From Bryobacterales bacterium (GTDB lineage Bacteria > Acidobacteriota > Terriglobia > Bryobacterales > Bryobacteraceae), in assembly GCA_019261985.1 (NCBI GenBank), contig JAFAQY010000076.1, positions 1-58,632 of the forward strand: 58,632 nt of DNA, written 5' to 3'. Positions 34,801 to 43,152 of this stretch are shown here, one piece after another (the stretch's first letter is position 1; each line of letters starts with the position of its first letter). A program made the translations under genes and the position numbers. The notes under the pieces are model-generated. The model saw only the letters and a program-made list of their open reading frames with translations, had not been told where the DNA came from and made no database searches.

Positions 34801-35070
34801 GTCCTGGAAGCCGCATTCCAGGCGGGAAGAACTCGCCTCCGCCCCGTGATCATGACTGCCATGGCGATGCTGGCGGGAATGATCCCCATGGCTCTGGGCT
34901 TCGGCGAGGGCGGCGAGCAGAACGCTCCGTTAGGCCGCGCTGTGATCGGCGGCCTGCTACTGGCCACCGTCGCAACACTGTTTGTGGTGCCGGTGGTGTA
35001 TAGCCTGCTGCGCAAGACGCCGCCGAAAACATTCGATCGCATTGAAACTATGGAAGCGGATTTGGATTGA
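31867..35070 (+). CDS. RND efflux transporter, AcrB/HAE1-like inner-membrane pump
   Basis: A 1067-residue proton-driven pump with the two-fold RND layout: TM1 (PYTFIVMALALVLAGGLA), a large periplasmic loop, six helices, a second loop and six helices. The proton-relay aspartate pair in TM4 is present (GILVDDATVEIENIHRN). FPEIDIPIVSVVWQYNGLDPDQM and RRVKDALPRIASTLPPGL are typical of the porter domain. The adaptor gene overlaps its stop (ATGA). No outer-membrane TolC-type gene is nearby, so a channel encoded elsewhere must be used. The substrate cannot be told from sequence; the periplasmic domain is diverged from drug pumps of enterobacteria. Confidence 0.94.
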   Translation: MWIVRLALRRPYTFIVMALALVLAGGLAIARMPADIFPEIDIPIVSVVWQYNGLDPDQMADLVTTRSERGMTTTVNDIERIESQTLAGISVIRIYFHPGAKIEAAIAQIGAQTNTQLGYLPEGSRPPNILRYNAATVPILQLGLSSDTLSEQQIYDLGSNFIRTQLATIQGASVPPPYGGKQRQIMVDINPQQLFARGLSAGDVSTALNAQSVILPAGSAKIGSREYRIEMNNTPQIVEAFNRLPIKTVNGGTIFMSDVAQVRDGYSVQTNIVRHNGERGALLTALKNGSVSTLEIVRRVKDALPRIASTLPPGLQIRTLFDQSIFVRAAIQGVIKEALAAAALTGLMIMLFLGSWRSTLIVCISIPLSIFTSLAILYAFGETINIMTLGGLALAVGILVDDATVEIENIHRNLGMGKGIIQAILDGARQIAVPAFVSTLCICIVFVPVAFLTGTAKYLFTPLAMAVALAMGASYLLSRTLIPTMIRFLLPAELHRYRGPEGHADVHDKSVLWRLHQGFNGGFEKLRDSYSGILESALHHRAIVLAAFVILSVTSLALYTVVGSDFFPLVDAGQIRLHVRTPTGTRVEESEARFGQVERSIRQIVPSNELNDILDNIGLPTSGFNLTFGDSTTLGTFDGEILVSLKPGEHRSTWEYVREMRSRLPREFPDLAFFFQPADIVSQILNFGLPAPIDVQIAGPLRNVAKNYQLAAEMSARLSAIPGTADVHVHQLRDVPLMRVDVDRDRASELGFTQRDVASGMLTSLSGSFQTAANWWVNPANGVDYTVIVQTPTYRVDSPDAIMSTPIRSSDSQSTQLLTNVAQVKRGQTAAVVSHYNVQPVFDVYANVQDRDLGSVAADVDKVIAEYTKKLPAGSYIDTRGQVETMRASFLGMSYGLIFAIILVYFVMVINFQSWTDPFIILMAIPGASTGILLILFFTRTTISVPALMGAIMSIGVGTANSILLVTFANDLRREGVGVLEAAFQAGRTRLRPVIMTAMAMLAGMIPMALGFGEGGEQNAPLGRAVIGGLLLATVATLFVVPVVYSLLRKTPPKTFDRIETMEADLD

Positions 35071-36368
35071 TGACGGGAGCGACGAGTCAACCCCCGGAGC
35101 AGGGGAGCGTGAAAAAGTCCGCTCCGGGAAAAAAACACTACGGGTTTTTGATCCTGCTGGTCGTGGTTGGGATCGCGTTGGGAACGGCCATCGCCTATGA
35201 GCTTTCTCAGCGCAAGGCACAGGAGCACGCCCTTGCCGCGAGTATCGGCGAAACCACGGCTTCCAGCGCGCTGAACGTAAATGTTGCGCGCGTTCGCTTT
35301 GCGGCTTCGGAAGCCACGGTGGAGCTGCCCGGCCAAACCATGGCGCTGGTCGAGACGCCGATTTATGCGCGCACCGACGGATACATCCGGCAGCGCTATG
35401 TCGAAATCGGCGACCGCGTGAAGAAAGGACAGATGCTGCTGGATCTGGATACGCCCGATCTCGATCAACAGATCGATCAGGCGCGCGCAACGCTGGCGCA
35501 GTCAAAAGCAGCCCTGGCGCAGTTACAGGCCAACTTGCAAGCCTCGCAAAGCAGTTTGAAGCTCGCGAAGATCACCGCGGAACGAACCGGCGCCCTGGCC
35601 GATCAGGGAGTCTTATCGAAGCAGGATAGAGACAACTCCAACGCTGCTCTCGAAAATGGCCAAGCGAATGTTCATGCGGCGGAAGAGGCGATACGCGCTC
35701 AGGAAGCCACGATAGCCGCCAATGAAGCGAATTTGAAGCGGTTGATCGAGACCAAGAACTATGCGCGCATGGAAGCGCCGTTCGATGGCGTCATCACCTA
35801 CCGCAATCAGGCCGCTTCGGATGTTGGCACGCTAGTGACGTCCGGCAGCGGCTCCGCCGTAAAGGAGGTGTTGCGAATTTCACAGCTCGGCAAATTGCGA
35901 ATTTTCGTCAACGTTCCTCAGACGTATGCCCCGGTGATTCGCGTCGGCCAGCCGGCGCAACTTGTCTTCGACGAGTTCGCAGGCCGCGTTTTTCCGGCGC
36001 AGGTGACCAGCGCCTCCGAATCCGTCGATCCGTCCTCGCGAACGATGCTAACGGTGCTCGAAGTCGACAACTCCGGTGGGGGGCTGCTGCCGGGTATGTT
36101 CGGAAAAATTCGCTTCCGCTTGCCGCACACGGTAAATATCCTTCGAGTTCCCGCCGATGCGTTGATGTTCCGCGCCGACGGGACCTATGTGGCGGTGGTG
36201 GATCGGGAGCACAAAATTCATCTTCGCCAGATCGTGCTGGGGCGCGATTACGGCGGCGAGGTCGAGGCGACCTCGGGGCTGGAGCCGATGGATATGGTGG
36301 TTCTGAACCCCACGGACGCGATACGCGAAGGCGTACTGGTGGAACCGAAGGAACGCGCGGCAAAGTAG
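35067..36368 (+). CDS. RND efflux periplasmic adaptor (HlyD/AcrA family)
   Basis: A 433-residue membrane-fusion protein. One N-terminal anchor (YGFLILLVVVGIALGTAIAY) is followed by a lipoyl half-motif (ETPIYARTDGYIRQRYVEIGDRVKKGQMLLDLDTPDLD) and an alpha-hairpin (about 130-235, rich in Ala/Gln/Leu). Then come the second lipoyl half (RMEAPFDGVITYRNQAASDVG) and beta-barrel and membrane-proximal domains (VNVPQTYAPVIRVGQPAQL; GMFGKIRFRLP). It connects the RND pump to an outer-membrane channel. It is translationally coupled to the pump gene. Confidence 0.94.
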   Translation: MMTGATSQPPEQGSVKKSAPGKKHYGFLILLVVVGIALGTAIAYELSQRKAQEHALAASIGETTASSALNVNVARVRFAASEATVELPGQTMALVETPIYARTDGYIRQRYVEIGDRVKKGQMLLDLDTPDLDQQIDQARATLAQSKAALAQLQANLQASQSSLKLAKITAERTGALADQGVLSKQDRDNSNAALENGQANVHAAEEAIRAQEATIAANEANLKRLIETKNYARMEAPFDGVITYRNQAASDVGTLVTSGSGSAVKEVLRISQLGKLRIFVNVPQTYAPVIRVGQPAQLVFDEFAGRVFPAQVTSASESVDPSSRTMLTVLEVDNSGGGLLPGMFGKIRFRLPHTVNILRVPADALMFRADGTYVAVVDREHKIHLRQIVLGRDYGGEVEATSGLEPMDMVVLNPTDAIREGVLVEPKERAAK

Positions 36369-36459
36369 GACAAGCTTCAGCTTGTCCAACGAAGGACAAG
36401 CTTCAGCTTCTGCAAAGTAGGACAAGCTTCAGCTTGTCCAAGCGCAAGCCGGTGCTTGC
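36368..36459. repeat. Array of AAGCTTCAGCTT-type palindromes
   Basis: Copies of GGACAAGCTT-CAGCTTGTCC at 36368-36387 and 36420-36439, a damaged copy at 36394-36411, and a related GCAAGC-CGGT-GCTTGC at 36444-36459. The arrangement parallels the array at 4984 and again starts at the stop codon of the preceding gene. Confidence 0.8.
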
Positions 36460-36522
36460 CCTGCGGAATCCGAAACTTCCCCATTCCGCCAGCCGTCACA
36501 ATATTAACCACGGAGCAATTAA

Positions 36523-37887
36523 TTGCCACTGCTAACCGGCGAAGCAGCGGTTTCCGCGCAGCTTTATCGCGAACACGTAAATCCGCAGTGGGCGCGTCTG
36601 TTGGACGTGCTCCAAATGAACGTCCGCTACCAGCGGTGTGTTGGAGCGGAACTCTTCAGCGACGACGGCAGGCGCTTTCTCGATTTTTTGTCGGGCTACT
36701 GCGTCCACAACACCGGCCATAACCATCCCTACCTTGTCGAAGCGCTTCAACGGGAGCTCGAAAAATCCGGCCCGGCCATGGTCCAAAGCCACGTCGCGGA
36801 CTTGGCCGGAGAGCTGGCCGCGCGGCTGATCGCGCAGGCTGGAGGCCGCCTCGGCAAAGCGTTTTTTTGCAGCTCAGGGAGCGAAGGAGTCGAAGCGGCG
36901 ATTAAATTTTCCCGCGCGCACACGGGGCGGAACGGGCTTTTGTATGCTCGCGGCGCATTCCATGGACTTACCTGCGGAGCGCTCTCCTTGATGGATCGGC
37001 CGTTCTGGCGCAAAGCCTTCGGCCCCCTGCTTCCCGGCACGGAGTCGGTTCCTTTCGGCGATTCGATCGCCCTGGAAGAGAAACTACGCACGCGCGAAAT
37101 TGCGGCATTCATCGTGGAGCCGGTGCAATCGGAAGCGGGCGTTCGATTGCCCCCGCGCGGTTATCTACAAGGGGCGCAAGCGGCGTGCCGGAAGTACGGA
37201 ACATTGTTTGTCCTCGATGAAGTTCAGACGGGCCTGCATCGCACGGGAGGCTTTTTAGCGGCGCACGATTACGGGCTGGATCCGGACATGGTGGTGCTGG
37301 CGAAGGCGCTGAGCGGCGGGCTGATTCCCGCCGCTGCGGTTCTGCTTTCAGATGCTATTTACGACTCGGTATATGGCTCGTTGGAGCGCGCCATTGTCCA
37401 CACCTCCACATTCAGCGAAAACGGCCTTGCCATGCGCGCCGGATTGGCGACGCTCGACGTCCTGGAGCACGAGCATCTGGGCGAGCGAGCGAACTCCATG
37501 GGAGTATATCTGCGCGAGCGCCTGCGCGAAGCGCTTTCCGGTTATGAAATGGTCAAAGAAATCCGCGGCAAAGGCCTTCTGAACGGCATCGAATTCGCCC
37601 CGCCATCGACGCTGCGCCTCCGAGTCTTCTTCGAAGTGTTTGCTAAGATCCACTCCGCGATGTTCGGCCAAGTGCTGGTCATGCGCCTTTTCCGCGATGA
37701 AGGCATTCTCACCCAGATCTGCGGCAACAATTTCATGGTCCTAAAAGCCGCGCCGCCGTTAACGATCGAGGAGCGTCATATCGACAGTTTCGTGAGATCG
37801 ATCACACGCGTAGTCGATCTGATGCACACCTCCGGGTCGTTCTGGACCGAAGCGATCGGCTTAGCCCGCCGCACAGTCAAGATCTGA
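36523..37887 (+). CDS. PLP-dependent class III aminotransferase
   Basis: A 454-residue fold-type I aminotransferase. Visible: GHNHPYLVEAL, the phosphate-binding CSSGSEGVEAAIKF (about 116-129), FHGLTCGALS, FIVEPVQSEAG, LDEVQTGLHRTG (D232) and the PLP lysine K261 in VVLAKALSGGLIPAA. It resembles ornithine, acetylornithine or putrescine aminotransferases; the amino donor is not determined. The start is a TTG with GGAG eight bases upstream; no ATG fits. It is probably its own transcription unit after the palindrome array. Confidence 0.9.
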   Translation: MPLLTGEAAVSAQLYREHVNPQWARLLDVLQMNVRYQRCVGAELFSDDGRRFLDFLSGYCVHNTGHNHPYLVEALQRELEKSGPAMVQSHVADLAGELAARLIAQAGGRLGKAFFCSSGSEGVEAAIKFSRAHTGRNGLLYARGAFHGLTCGALSLMDRPFWRKAFGPLLPGTESVPFGDSIALEEKLRTREIAAFIVEPVQSEAGVRLPPRGYLQGAQAACRKYGTLFVLDEVQTGLHRTGGFLAAHDYGLDPDMVVLAKALSGGLIPAAAVLLSDAIYDSVYGSLERAIVHTSTFSENGLAMRAGLATLDVLEHEHLGERANSMGVYLRERLREALSGYEMVKEIRGKGLLNGIEFAPPSTLRLRVFFEVFAKIHSAMFGQVLVMRLFRDEGILTQICGNNFMVLKAAPPLTIEERHIDSFVRSITRVVDLMHTSGSFWTEAIGLARRTVKI

Positions 37888-37893
37888 CAGCAG

Positions 37894-40800
37894 CTAGCCC
37901 GTCGAGGAACGCGGCTTCTGCACGGCGCCGAGTACTTTCCATAACGCTTCCAGTCCGGTCGCTAGCACCGTCAGCACACCAGTGGCGCTCTTCAGCCACG
38001 TTTGCCCTGTGCTGGTAGCGAACGCAAGTCCCAAAACCATAAGCACCGGGAAGATCCATCGCGTTCCGCGCCAGCCTATCGATCGAGCCGGGCGCTCCCA
38101 TTCTTTCACCTCCTCGGTCCTTGCGCGTTCGTGGGCGAATCTCTCGATCCTTTCGTTCGTGACCTCCAGGCCGGGATCGAAGCGTAAAATGCCCTTTCTG
38201 AGCAGTTGCTGCATCGCAAGCTCGTTACGTGGGTTTGCGAATCCTTCTTCAGCCACCTGGATCAAAATCAACTGCTCCTCTCTGGACAACTGCCTCCAGA
38301 GCACTTCGCTCGCGGGCATGGCAAGTGAACGGGGTGAGCTAAGGCTCGCGCTGGCTGTAAGCCGCTTTAGAGCCGCGGCCCAGCGCTGCTGCTGTTCCTG
38401 ATCCGTCGAAGGGGCGGGCGACCCTTCTCGTTCCAGCAGTGATAGGGGGTCGCTCTGCGCGAGCACCACTACCCACCGGTCCGGCTGTTGCAGCGCCTCC
38501 TCCAGCGCTTCCAGGTCCTCGCGGCGTTGATCGTCGTCCTTTTCAAAGGATGCCTCAAAATCGATCACCAGGTCCTTACATGAAACAAACGAACTCGCTC
38601 CCCCTGCCCCGGCCGCGGTGGAAGCGGCAACAGCCCGGGGCCGCTCCAGTAGTCCTCGCAAACAGCGTTTTTCGGCGGCCGATTGCGCAAGCACCAGTAG
38701 ACAATGCTGAGTCTCTGTTTCCTCGGCCGTTTCCGGACAGCTTATAGACATCCAGAACAACCTCTGAATATGGATACGCAGCCACGCATAAGCCGCCGCC
38801 GCCGCTGCTAAGCACGTAATCGCGGACAGCCAACTGAAAAACCACGCGCCAGATTGATCGCTCGCCCGGATCGGGCCCTCGCCGGACGAGGGAAGCTGAA
38901 AACGGAACGACTCCACCGGCTCATCGTAGAACGGAAGGTTCCGGTCGAGCCAATCTTCGAGCCACGTCTGCTCAAGTCCTGACGATGCACCGGAATAATC
39001 GACCCCGAACTGCATCATCTGCTTTCGCCTGTAAACATAGAACCGATTTTCGTTTTCGCCTTTATGGGCGTCATCGGCGGCGACTTCAATGTTTTTCTCT
39101 TTGTAAAGCCAGCGATCTCGCGCGTTCCAATCTTCCGCGCGTGCCTGCTGCTGACGAGTTTCAAACCCGCTCAACTTGTCCAGCGCGTGATGCCAGCTGT
39201 ACCGGTACACTCCCACGGCCGGCACGATCGCAAACGTGGCCCATAGGCTCGCGGCAGCTAGGGTGTACCATGTTGCCCGGGCTTGGGGCGGCGCCAAGTT
39301 AAATCTTGAGGCCAGTCCTACCAGGACCAACACCGTCCAAGGAAAACCGCAAGAGAACACGAATAATGCCTGGGAACTTGCGCGCGGCCAGAAGCTTATG
39401 GAGATTAGGCCTACTGCAAAAAGCGAGCACGCTGTCCAGAACAAAACGCAATAGAAGCCAGCCCGATCAGGGCTGGGCCACAGGGATCGCAGAATGCTCT
39501 TGCCCCTCAATACAACCCATGCGGCGAAGGCGATTAGCATCGGTGCCCACGCCGCCAGACACCACGCCGTGGCGTGAACGAGCGCTTCGGTATTGGCCGC
39601 TTCCAGCCAGCGCCGGTCGCGCAATGTCACTAGGAACCAGTGGGGACCTGCCCACCCGATTTTGCGCACCTGCAAATCAACCGGAGCCCGTCCGTAGGTC
39701 GTCCGGATGACATGCGAGAGCTCATCTCCGGGTCGGAGGCTCTGAATGGCGGCGTGAAGCGGCTCTGCGCCGGCCACTTGTGAAAAAAAATCCTCTTTCA
39801 GGGTCCGGCGCGCATCGGAGTGATACAGAACCTGGCCATCCGCCGCAATCACGGCGAAGTTGTATCCAGCCGGCAAGCTCGGATGTTCCACGAACAGCGG
39901 CGCCATCGAGATCGCGGCGATGTAGTCGTTGCAAACCTGCGACTGCATCGACAACACTGTGGTGAGTTCGCCGGTACTATTATTGTGAAGCGACTGGACG
40001 AAGAAGCCCGTTTTGTCCTGACGATCAAATTGCCACAGTCGTCCCTGGCTCGGCTCACGAAAATAGGGCCGGTCTGGAAGTTTCTGCCGCGAGGTCGCCT
40101 CGGAATGGACGTCGGCCTTGAACACCTGCGCTCCATTCCGGTCGATCCACCACAGTGAGGCGAGATCCCGATAGATGGTCGGCACCGTCGGCCCCTGAAT
40201 CTTCAGGAATTGAGCGATATCTTCATTTACAGCGATTGTTTTCTCGCCGGCTGGGACTCCGTTCGGGCAACTCCTCTTCAGTGTTTCGGCGAAGACTATC
40301 TCGGACGCCATCAGCTGGCTTCTGGCCGTCGCCAGTTCGGCCGTCATCTGAGCTTCGACATATCGGGAGAGATCTTTAAGTCCACCTCCAGCCAGATCAT
40401 CGAGCTGGTCGTGAGCGCCCCACGCTAGCAATAGTACCGTCGCGATCATCAACACGAGAATGGCGCTGGGAACTAAAATGCAGGCGTCGACGAAGCGGAA
40501 CCTTTCGTTGGGTTGGAGCAGGAACAGTTTAAACATCGGTACGGCGGCGAAACCGAGCACCAGAACCAGTACAATCACCAGCGTTACTCGCGGGGACAAG
40601 GTTGCCGCCTCGGTCCACATGCGCGCAGGATCCACAAGCCCGCCGACGATCCAAGTCTGTTCTTTGGTCTTAACATCAGTGCAAGGGCCGGCGGAACCGA
40701 TCTGGATCGGATACGCAAACAGTTCATAGTTCTTTGTACCCAGGATGACGGGCTGGCTTACGCTCGACAGTGCGAGATCGCTCGCCTTAAGCCGTTCACC

Positions 40801-41388
40801 ATTCGCTCCTAAGAGCCCACCGACATTAGGAAGGCTGATCACCGGGTGGTCGCGGTTATCGTGCTCGCGAGAACGGCTGTCGATCCAACCCAAGCCGTTT
40901 CGGTGCCGAGAGGCCTCACCGTGCTCGATCGCGAACACCACCGTGCCGTCTGCTTTCGATATAAATAGATACTCGAAGGTCTCGCTGATCGCGATATCGT
41001 CGATAATCGCGGTGGTATCGACATCGAGTGTTACTCCCCCCATCGTGATCTGGCGCGGGTTTTCCAAATATGCGCAAACGCCCTTCAACCCTGTCACTGA
41101 TTGCTTGTTGTTATCTGCCGCGGTGTCTTCGATGTAAGGATTACGGTGAGCAAAACTCCTGATGGATTTGGGACCGCGCTTTTCCGGCTCGACGAAATAT
41201 GCTGAGGCGGAGGACGTCAGTCCGGACAAGATGCTCTTCAGGTCCCGTCCGGCTTGAGCGATCTCCCGCCGGGTCTGTTCCTCGAGCCGGAGCCGCTCGG
41301 AGGACAAGTACAGATATCCCAGCCCCGCTGCTCCAAGCACCGCGCCAACGACGAGGCCTGCCGACGGAACAACTTGCCGGAATTGCAT
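37894..41388 (-). CDS. Giant multi-pass membrane protein with two Cache-like domains and a degenerate NTPase-like tail
   Basis: 1164 residues from the ATG at 41388 (28 residues more if the farther start is used). Segments, numbered from that farther start: TM 38-56; extracellular Cache-like domain 57-292; TMs 296-318 and 329-351; second Cache-like domain 352-630 (with LPDRPYFREP, as in dCache); TMs near 635-655, 670-695, 702-722 and 733-757; an extracytoplasmic stretch 758-873; TM 875-898; cytoplasmic region 900-1135; two TMs 1138-1182. The cytoplasmic part has a Walker-B-like CKDLVIDFE, then RWVVVLAQSDPL and a winged-helix-like WRQLSREEQLILIQVAEEGFANPRNELAMQQLLRKGIL. The expected Walker A place (LLVLAQSAAEKRC) has no GKS/T. 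It may be a membrane receptor; the ligand and output are unknown. Confidence 0.75.
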   Translation of the reverse strand: MQFRQVVPSAGLVVGAVLGAAGLGYLYLSSERLRLEEQTRREIAQAGRDLKSILSGLTSSASAYFVEPEKRGPKSIRSFAHRNPYIEDTAADNNKQSVTGLKGVCAYLENPRQITMGGVTLDVDTTAIIDDIAISETFEYLFISKADGTVVFAIEHGEASRHRNGLGWIDSRSREHDNRDHPVISLPNVGGLLGANGERLKASDLALSSVSQPVILGTKNYELFAYPIQIGSAGPCTDVKTKEQTWIVGGLVDPARMWTEAATLSPRVTLVIVLVLVLGFAAVPMFKLFLLQPNERFRFVDACILVPSAILVLMIATVLLLAWGAHDQLDDLAGGGLKDLSRYVEAQMTAELATARSQLMASEIVFAETLKRSCPNGVPAGEKTIAVNEDIAQFLKIQGPTVPTIYRDLASLWWIDRNGAQVFKADVHSEATSRQKLPDRPYFREPSQGRLWQFDRQDKTGFFVQSLHNNSTGELTTVLSMQSQVCNDYIAAISMAPLFVEHPSLPAGYNFAVIAADGQVLYHSDARRTLKEDFFSQVAGAEPLHAAIQSLRPGDELSHVIRTTYGRAPVDLQVRKIGWAGPHWFLVTLRDRRWLEAANTEALVHATAWCLAAWAPMLIAFAAWVVLRGKSILRSLWPSPDRAGFYCVLFWTACSLFAVGLISISFWPRASSQALFVFSCGFPWTVLVLVGLASRFNLAPPQARATWYTLAAASLWATFAIVPAVGVYRYSWHHALDKLSGFETRQQQARAEDWNARDRWLYKEKNIEVAADDAHKGENENRFYVYRRKQMMQFGVDYSGASSGLEQTWLEDWLDRNLPFYDEPVESFRFQLPSSGEGPIRASDQSGAWFFSWLSAITCLAAAAAAYAWLRIHIQRLFWMSISCPETAEETETQHCLLVLAQSAAEKRCLRGLLERPRAVAASTAAGAGGASSFVSCKDLVIDFEASFEKDDDQRREDLEALEEALQQPDRWVVVLAQSDPLSLLEREGSPAPSTDQEQQQRWAAALKRLTASASLSSPRSLAMPASEVLWRQLSREEQLILIQVAEEGFANPRNELAMQQLLRKGILRFDPGLEVTNERIERFAHERARTEEVKEWERPARSIGWRGTRWIFPVLMVLGLAFATSTGQTWLKSATGVLTVLATGLEALWKVLGAVQKPRSSTG

Positions 41389-41676
41389 AAGTACTACCGC
41401 TCTGCAATGCGAAAAGCCAGCACATTTACCGCCAATACCGCGTCCAATTGAAATCTGCGATTTCGAGGGCACGCCGTAGCGGGTGCCTCACCATTCGGCT
41501 AGGCCGCTAACCACGGAGCGACAAACGAGGCGCGTCCCTATCAGAGGAGTATTAAGCCAATCGCGTACCCGCCGGAATCGCGTTAGCCGGACGCATCTTT
41601 AAGCCGAGACGAAACCCGTGCGATCCGTACGGCCCGCTCTCTTGTGATATGCTGCATCGCTGGAGGAGTCCCTCAA

Positions 41677-42570
41677 ATGGAACGAAAGAAAGCATCCGAT
41701 TATCCGCAGGAGTTGCTCAACCTCTTCGACCTGTACGTTCATGGCGAGATCGATCGCCGTGCTTTTCTGGATGGCGCCCAAAAATTCGCAGTCGGCGGCG
41801 TGACCGCCACGATGATCTGGGAGAGCCTCCGCCCCAACTACGCTTGGGCGGATCAGGTTCCAAAAGACGACAAGCGCATCAAGGTCGAGACCGTGATGAT
41901 AGATTCGCCGCAAGGAAATGGGAAAGTCAACGGCTACCTTGTCCGGCCCGCGAACGCGACCGGTAAACTGCCCGGAGTTTTGGTCGTGCACGAAAATCGG
42001 GGCCGCAATCCGTACATCGAAGATGTGGCGCGGCGCTTGGCAACTGCGAACTTTATGGCGCTTGCGCCGGATGGGCTCACCAGCGTTGGAGGGTATCCCG
42101 GCGATGAAGAGAAAGCCGCGGCGGCCTTCCGTACAGTGAACGGCCAGAAAATGACCGAAGATTTTGTCGCGTCCGCGATGTATTTGAAGAATCGTTCCGA
42201 TTCCACCGGAAAAATCGGCGTCGTCGGGTTCTGTTATGGCGGGGGAATTGCGAACACGCTGGCCGTGCGGTTGGGATCGGATCTCTCGGCGGCGGTGCCT
42301 TTCTACGGCGCGCAGCCTCCGGCCGCCGACTGCGCCAAAATCAAGGCTCCTATTCTGGCTCATTATGGTTCCGAAGATGCCCGCATCACAGGTGGATGGC
42401 CGGCGTACGAACAGGCATTAAAAGCGAACAACGTCACCGTCGAAGGGTATGTCTACCAAGGCGCCCAGCACGGCTTCCACAACGACACGACCCCGCGCTA
42501 CGACAAAGCCGCCGCAGAGCTGGCATGGCAGCGCACGCTGGACTTCTTCAACAAATACCTCAGATCATAA
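41677..42570 (+). CDS. Dienelactone hydrolase family protein
   Basis: A 297-residue alpha/beta hydrolase with the DLH triad: nucleophile C186 in GVVGFCYGGG, D234 in YGSEDARITGG and H265 in GAQHGFHND. The N-terminus carries DRRAFLDGAQKFAVGGVTA, a twin-arginine-like export segment (about 26-45) preceded by a short helical region; members with this extension are usually predicted as Tat-exported. The start at 41677 has GGAGGA upstream; the frame is open 11 codons further but lacks a ribosome site. DLHs hydrolyse dienelactones in aromatic degradation, though many act on other esters. Confidence 0.88.
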   Translation: MERKKASDYPQELLNLFDLYVHGEIDRRAFLDGAQKFAVGGVTATMIWESLRPNYAWADQVPKDDKRIKVETVMIDSPQGNGKVNGYLVRPANATGKLPGVLVVHENRGRNPYIEDVARRLATANFMALAPDGLTSVGGYPGDEEKAAAAFRTVNGQKMTEDFVASAMYLKNRSDSTGKIGVVGFCYGGGIANTLAVRLGSDLSAAVPFYGAQPPAADCAKIKAPILAHYGSEDARITGGWPAYEQALKANNVTVEGYVYQGAQHGFHNDTTPRYDKAAAELAWQRTLDFFNKYLRS

Positions 42571-42582
42571 GTCCGCTGTGGG

Positions 42583-42618
42583 GCAGGATGCCATCCTGCG
42601 CGCGATTGCCAATCGCGC
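42583..42618. repeat. Paired palindromic element downstream of the hydrolase gene
   Basis: GCAGGAT-GCC-ATCCTGC (42583-42599) and GCGCGATT-GCC-AATCGCGC (42600-42618), the exact inverse of the pair at 14772-14807, 28 kb away. A decayed further copy may lie at 42650-42680. Confidence 0.9.
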
Positions 42619-42879
42619 TGGGCGCGAGTGGAAGAAGCGGCCAGGTGGGTGAGCAACCGGCGGCACGTTGACAACCCGGTTTTTAAGCCTAGTTATCGGC
42701 TTCGTGCGCTGGTCCTGCCAGCCTTCTTTACTGCCCGGCTCCCGTTCGCTGATCCGCGTGTCCGCGCGGCGAGCGCGCCTGCCATGACAACGCCGAGTCG
42801 ACTTCGCGTACCTGCCCGAGAATTCGTGTCTGCCACCCCCGTATAGAACAAGATTCGCGCCTGGATTTTCAATTTCCTC

Positions 42880-42906
42880 TTGACAGATCCGCTTTCTCCC
42901 TATAGT
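42880..42906 (+). promoter_or_regulatory. Promoter candidate of the TonB-receptor operon
   Basis: A perfect -35 TTGACA (42880-42885) and TATAGT at 42901-42906 (spacer 15); TAGTCT at 42903 gives the preferred 17-base spacer. The next bases (CTATCTATTAAGTAG) are a partial dyad that a repressor might use. The start site would lie near 42915, about 100 bases before the leader ORF. Confidence 0.5.
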
Positions 42907-42968
42907 CTATCTATTAAGTAGTATTTACGGCAGCACTTAAACAGCACCTTGAGGTTGCTCGCTGGCCA

Positions 42969-42987
42969 GGTCGCTATGACTGCGACC
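42969..42987 (+). promoter_or_regulatory. Hairpin in the 5' leader
   Basis: Arms GGTCGC/GCGACC around a 7-base loop TATGACT, located about 55 bases after the likely transcription start and 31 before the leader ORF. It could be part of an attenuator or an RNA-protein site; the two-hairpin, six-base-loop ANTAR target is not matched exactly. Confidence 0.35.
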
Positions 42988-43018
42988 GTTCCACTCAACT
43001 AACTAAGGAGCTATCTCT

Positions 43019-43096
43019 GTGATCGGCAAAACGATTAATCTCTCTCCCCAAGCCACGGCTCCCGCGATCGCGCCTTGTTGTTGTCGCCGCGGTTAG
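43019..43096 (+). CDS. Possible Cys-rich leader peptide upstream of the TonB receptor
   Basis: A 25-codon GTG-started frame with AAGGAG eight bases upstream. It encodes MIGKTINLSPQATAP then AIAPCCCRRG and a stop, i.e. three consecutive TGT cysteine codons right before the end. It stops 56 bases before the GTG of the TonB receptor. Runs of one amino-acid codon near the end of a short leader are the hallmark of ribosome-mediated attenuation, and polycysteine leaders controlling sulfur genes are known in mycobacteria. The downstream genes here include a rhodanese-like and a sulfite-oxidase-like protein, which fits cysteine-responsive control. Too short for certainty. Confidence 0.5.
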   Translation: MIGKTINLSPQATAPAIAPCCCRRG

Positions 43097-43152
43097 CTTC
43101 CACCGTCCGCTAAAAAGTCATTTAATTCAGATCCTCATTACTGGAGGGAGTA

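Larger units (their letters stand above)
42619..43018. other. Upstream region of the TonB-receptor operon
   Basis: About 400 bases without a gene apart from the short leader that follows. It contains a promoter-like TTGACA (42880) and a hairpin (42969-42987). Confidence 0.5.

Noticed and set aside
42969-42987. Exact ANTAR target hairpin
   Set aside because: The loop has seven bases and only one hairpin is clear; ANTAR targets have two stems with six-base loops, so only a hairpin is annotated.
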